From positions 1 to 7,995 of the forward strand of contig JAEDDX010000086.1 of the NCBI GenBank assembly GCA_016293615.1: a stretch of 7,995 nt of DNA, in the 5' to 3' direction. The notes beneath the pieces are model-generated. The model was not told the DNA's origin. It saw nothing but the letters and a program-made list of their open reading frames with translations, and searched no databases. Of the stretch, positions 5,894 through 7,995 are shown piece after piece. Source of the DNA: Acetatifactor sp. GTDB taxonomy: Bacteria; Bacillota; Clostridia; Lachnospirales; Lachnospiraceae. Each line of letters begins with the position of its first letter. Positions within the stretch are counted from its first letter, which is position 1. Position numbers and translations under genes: made by a program.

Positions 5894-7105
5894 TCAGGCT
5901 ACACGGATACGGTTGTGTATCTTATCGCCAAGTACAATTGCCTTCGCATCGAACTCTTTCTCTTTCATGCAGGTCGTGAAATACCCGAACTCCTCAGCTC
6001 CCTCAAGTTCGATGAGCTTTCCGCCGGGGAAGGCATTCACGATTTCATCCTTTGCCGACAGGGCCGCGCGCAGGAAGAATACTTTCTCTGTCTCGGAAAG
6101 ATCTGCAAGCTGCATCTCTTCCTTGTCCCAAATGCAGACGATGGAGGTTCTGCCCACATGTCTCGCACAGTCGATGACATCGGAAACCACGGCGCTTGCG
6201 GTGGGAAGCTTGCCTGCTCCTCTTCCGTAAAACATGACATCGCCCAACATATTGCCGGTGATCAGAACTCCGTTAAACACATCGTTGACGGAAGCTAAGG
6301 GTGCCTCCTTGGCAAGTATCATGGGAGATACATACGCAAGCAGTGTGCCGTTCTCCAGATAATTGCTGGTCGCAACCAGCTTGATCGTCATGTCAGCTGC
6401 CTTTGCCAGTGCAAAATCCGCAGCGGTGATCTTCGTGATGCCCTCGGTATAGATCTTCTCGGAATCCACATTTTTCCCAACCATCAGGGAGGAAAGAATT
6501 GCGATCTTTCTGCAGGTATCATGTCCCTCCACATCCGCCTCGGGATTGCGCTCCGCATAGCCGAGCGCCTGCGCCTGCTTTAAGGTCTCCTCGTAGTCAG
6601 CGCCCTCCTGCTCCATCTTCGTCAGGATATAATTGGTGGTTCCGTTCAAAATAGCGGAAATCTTCTCTATTCTTTCAGGAGTCAGTGCCTTGTTCAGGGG
6701 ACGGATGATGGGGATGCCGCCTCCGACACTTGCCTCGAACATGTAACTGCAGTTATGATTTCTTGCAATCTCGATCAGTTCCGCGCCGTGCTTTGCAACC
6801 AGCTCCTTGTTGGAAGTACACACGCTCTTGCCTGCTTCCAGGCATGCACGGGTATACTGATAAGCGGTGCCGACGCCTCCCATCACCTCGCATACAATGG
6901 AAACCTCGGGATCGTTTAAGATACTGTCAAAATCATGTGTGACCAGCTGCTCATAGGGGTCGCCCGGGAAATCGCGCAGATCCAAGATGTATTTCACATG
7001 CATCTCCTCTCCCGCCTTCAGACTGACCTCGGCATTATTGTTTTCAATGACTTCTACCACACCGCTTCCTACAGTGCCGTATCCAAGAACTGCTACATAA
7101 ATCAT
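5894..7105 (-). CDS. hom: Homoserine dehydrogenase with a shortened C-terminal tail
   Basis: NAD(P)H-dependent reduction of aspartate semialdehyde to homoserine, the branch toward threonine and methionine; cytoplasmic. 403 aa, about 30 shorter than the B. subtilis type. The nucleotide-binding domain starts with GYGTVGSG (8-15) and includes TSNKELVA around K100. The catalytic domain has NGTTNYILTKM (154-164) and the signature LGYAERNPEADVEGHDTCRK, holding D191, G194, D196 and the conserved lysine K200. The catalytic part ends near residue 318. The remaining 85 residues contain an ACT-like beginning (VFFLRAALSAKDEIVNAF, 342-359) but no DxPG motif, and seem too short for a full ACT domain, so threonine feedback may be altered or supplied in trans. 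The gene follows the ACT regulator by 77 bp and precedes aspartokinase by 42 bp. AGGAAAGG stands about ten bases before the ATG. Confidence 0.95.
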   Translation of the reverse strand: MIYVAVLGYGTVGSGVVEVIENNNAEVSLKAGEEMHVKYILDLRDFPGDPYEQLVTHDFDSILNDPEVSIVCEVMGGVGTAYQYTRACLEAGKSVCTSNKELVAKHGAELIEIARNHNCSYMFEASVGGGIPIIRPLNKALTPERIEKISAILNGTTNYILTKMEQEGADYEETLKQAQALGYAERNPEADVEGHDTCRKIAILSSLMVGKNVDSEKIYTEGITKITAADFALAKAADMTIKLVATSNYLENGTLLAYVSPMILAKEAPLASVNDVFNGVLITGNMLGDVMFYGRGAGKLPTASAVVSDVIDCARHVGRTSIVCIWDKEEMQLADLSETEKVFFLRAALSAKDEIVNAFPGGKLIELEGAEEFGYFTTCMKEKEFDAKAIVLGDKIHNRIRVA

Positions 7106-7182
7106 AATTGTCTAACCTTTCCTAGTTTTATCGTGTAAAGAATGCTATTTGGCGACGACCGGCGCCCGAAACAAGCGCAGTG

Positions 7183-7626
7183 CTATTCTCTTGCGAGAAT
7201 CTTCACATGATGCACTCCCTTTTGCCGTTCCATCTCTTCAAGCATGTTGGAGATATCTCCCGTATTCTGCAGCACCTGAATGCTCAGGCTTAAGGAGGCT
7301 ACCCCGTTGATGGGAATACTCTGATGAATAGTGAGGATATTTGCGCGATATGCTGCAATGATCTTCAATACATCAGACAACAATCCCGGCTCATCGTCCA
7401 TCTGAAAGGTCAGTGTGAAGGTCGATTGCTGGGAATTGTCATGGAACTGAAAAATGTCATCTTTATATTTATAAAAAGAACTGCGGCTGATGCCGACAGC
7501 ATCAACCGCTTCCTGTATGGTCAGAACCTTCTCCGACTCCAGAAGCCTCTTTGCTTCGACAACCCGCAGCAGCACATCGGGTACTGCCTTTTTCGTTACC
7601 ACATAATACTTTGCGGATTCGCTCAT
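7183..7626 (-). CDS. pheB: UPF0735/PheB-type ACT domain protein with HTH-like N-terminus
   Basis: A 147-aa cytoplasmic protein closely resembling the UPF0735 family, whose Bacillus member PheB is encoded beside pheA. The N-terminal half contains a helix-turn-helix-like segment (about 34-57, with VGISRSSFYKYKDDIF). The C-terminal half is a single ACT domain (about 70-145) with DDEPGLLS (77-84), the usual ligand-loop motif. ACT domains bind amino acids. As first gene of the hom-aspartokinase operon it is a plausible amino-acid-responsive regulator or allosteric partner, but no biochemical role is established. ATG at 7626 is preferred; GTG at 7632 is in frame two codons earlier. The ribosome binding site GAGAGTG (7636-7630) is weak. 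Transcription probably starts near 7680 from the promoter at 7687-7716. The gene name rests on family resemblance only. Confidence 0.88.
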   Translation of the reverse strand: MSESAKYYVVTKKAVPDVLLRVVEAKRLLESEKVLTIQEAVDAVGISRSSFYKYKDDIFQFHDNSQQSTFTLTFQMDDEPGLLSDVLKIIAAYRANILTIHQSIPINGVASLSLSIQVLQNTGDISNMLEEMERQKGVHHVKILARE

Positions 7627-7665
7627 ATGCACTCTCTTTCGCTTGAATGTATTTCTATCAAGGAC

Positions 7666-7718
7666 ACTTGTTTTCCTACGAAAGATATTCTAGCATAGAA
7701 ATTCATAAAATAACAAGT
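7666..7718. repeat. 7-bp inverted repeat flanking the operon start site
   Basis: ACTTGTT (7666-7672) and AACAAGT (7712-7718) are exact reverse complements. One arm lies in the early leader, where CAAG/CTTG (7659-7662 with 7667-7670) is also a small dyad; the other overlaps the -35 element. This arrangement would suit a repressor that bridges the promoter. It is short, so chance is a real alternative. Confidence 0.3.
7687..7716 (-). promoter_or_regulatory. Promoter of the pheB-hom-aspartokinase operon
   Basis: On the - strand: -35 TTGTTA (7716-7711), 18-bp spacer, -10 TAGAAT (7692-7687) with an extended TG two bases upstream (TGC at 7695-7693). The predicted start near 7680 gives a leader of about 55 nt, too short for a lysine riboswitch or T-box. 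A second -35-like TTGACA at 7763-7758 has no good -10 at the right distance. Confidence 0.65.
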
Positions 7719-7740
7719 CCTATTTGTATGATTTTTTTAG

Positions 7741-7948
7741 ATAATTTCATCCTTTTTTGTCAATAATGTACAAATGTCTGATGTATCCTGTAAAATCGCT
7801 GTTTTTTGTCCCCATGAGCAAAGAGTTTCGCTTGTGAAACTCTCGCGCCGAGCGCGGTCGCAAATGCGACATATTTCATTTCGCGCGAGTACACATCTTC
7901 GCGGAGCGTTTTTATCGTATCGGGAACGAAGTTTACTATACTATGAAA
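7741..7948. other. Gene-free region upstream of the aspartate operon
   Basis: No coding region is visible. The left part is AT-rich with a TTGACA-like element at 7763-7758 on the - strand. The right part (7822-7889) changes sharply to GC-rich hairpins, followed by AT-rich DNA up to the terminator at 7949. Confidence 0.5.
7822..7889. repeat. Cluster of contiguous short hairpins
   Basis: Three perfect stems follow each other almost without gaps: AGAGTTTC/GAAACTCT (7822-7829 with 7836-7843, six-base loop), CGCGC/GCGCG (7844-7848 with 7852-7856, three-base loop) and GTCGC/GCGAC (7857-7861 with 7866-7870, four-base loop). A further 7-bp pair, CTCGCGC (7842-7848) with GCGCGAG (7883-7889), would enclose the third and compete with the second. 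The structure resembles intergenic palindromic repeats of the REP type. Whether it is repeated in the genome cannot be seen from one window. Confidence 0.55.
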
Positions 7949-7982
7949 AGGCCTGCATGTCCGGATACAGACACGCAGGCCT
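7949..7982 (-). terminator. Terminator of an off-window gene entering from the right
   Basis: AGGCCTGC (7949-7956) pairs perfectly with GCAGGCCT (7975-7982). After an A/C mismatch, TGTC (7958-7961) pairs with GACA (7970-7973) around an eight-base loop. On the - strand the stem runs into a short T tract (CCTTTTC), which fits a leftward terminator. On the + strand it is followed by six A, so it would not act well in that direction. Confidence 0.7.
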
Positions 7983-7995
7983 AAAAAACACGATT

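Noticed and set aside
5730..6298. Reading frames of 166 and 138 aa opposite the aspartokinase-hom junction
   Set aside because: Mutually overlapping antisense frames of conserved genes; no motif support.
7627..7680. Lysine riboswitch, T-box or threonine attenuator before the aspartate operon
   Set aside because: The predicted leader is only about 55 nt and shows no terminator, no T-box sequence and no threonine codon run.
7758..7763. TTGACA as -35 of the operon promoter
   Set aside because: At 16-18 bp only TCTAAA, CTAAAA or TAAAAA is present; the extended -10 at 7687-7695 with TTGTTA is a better pair.
7814..7837. Seven-codon frame (MSKEFRL) upstream of the hairpin cluster, considered as a leader peptide
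   Set aside because: It is on the + strand with no gene downstream in that direction, and it has no ribosome binding site or run of regulatory codons.
1..7995. CRISPR array, tRNA, rRNA, prophage or intact transposase
   Set aside because: No regularly spaced repeats, cloverleaf, rRNA-like sequence or recombinase motif was seen on either strand.

Overview
The window looks like chromosomal DNA of a low- to mid-GC Gram-positive bacterium, most likely a Lachnospiraceae-type clostridium. This is inferred from strong AGGAGG-like ribosome binding sites, a Bacillus YclM-like aspartokinase, and a UPF0735/PheB-type ACT protein placed next to hom. I saw no rRNA, tRNA, CRISPR array, intact insertion sequence or phage gene.

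Layout. Positions 1-245 are an AT-rich control region with several dyads, a tandem 10-bp direct repeat and an extended -10 promoter. It drives a two-component pair on the + strand: an OmpR/VanR-type response regulator (246-962) overlapped by a TTG-started histidine kinase (952-2271). Positions 2272-2487 hold no gene but contain a likely bidirectional terminator between convergent units. The rest is on the - strand. Read in its own direction from the right edge it has a terminator of an off-window gene (7949-7982), a cluster of small GC-rich hairpins (7822-7889), a promoter (7687-7716), and then an aspartate-family operon: ACT regulator (7626-7183), homoserine dehydrogenase (7105-5894) and aspartokinase (5851-4532), ended by a good terminator at 4354-4325. 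Next come a membrane-anchored GH3 beta-N-acetylhexosaminidase (4198-2849) and a small GlsB/YeaQ-type membrane protein (2727-2488).

How the genes work together. Aspartokinase and homoserine dehydrogenase catalyse steps 1 and 3 of the route from aspartate to threonine, methionine and lysine. The leading ACT protein is a plausible amino-acid-sensing partner or regulator; this is inferred from domain content and position. Hom keeps its catalytic signature but has only a short, degenerate C-terminal ACT-like tail, which makes the separate ACT protein more interesting. The GH3 enzyme probably acts on peptidoglycan-derived sugars outside the membrane, and the small membrane protein belongs to a stress-associated family. 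The two-component system has no target gene in the window except, probably, itself.

I did not find a convincing wholly new system. The best leads are the direct-repeat operator of the two-component pair, the ACT-protein/Hom arrangement, the hairpin cluster at 7822-7889, and a third copy of a terminator arm in the leader of the GH3 gene.
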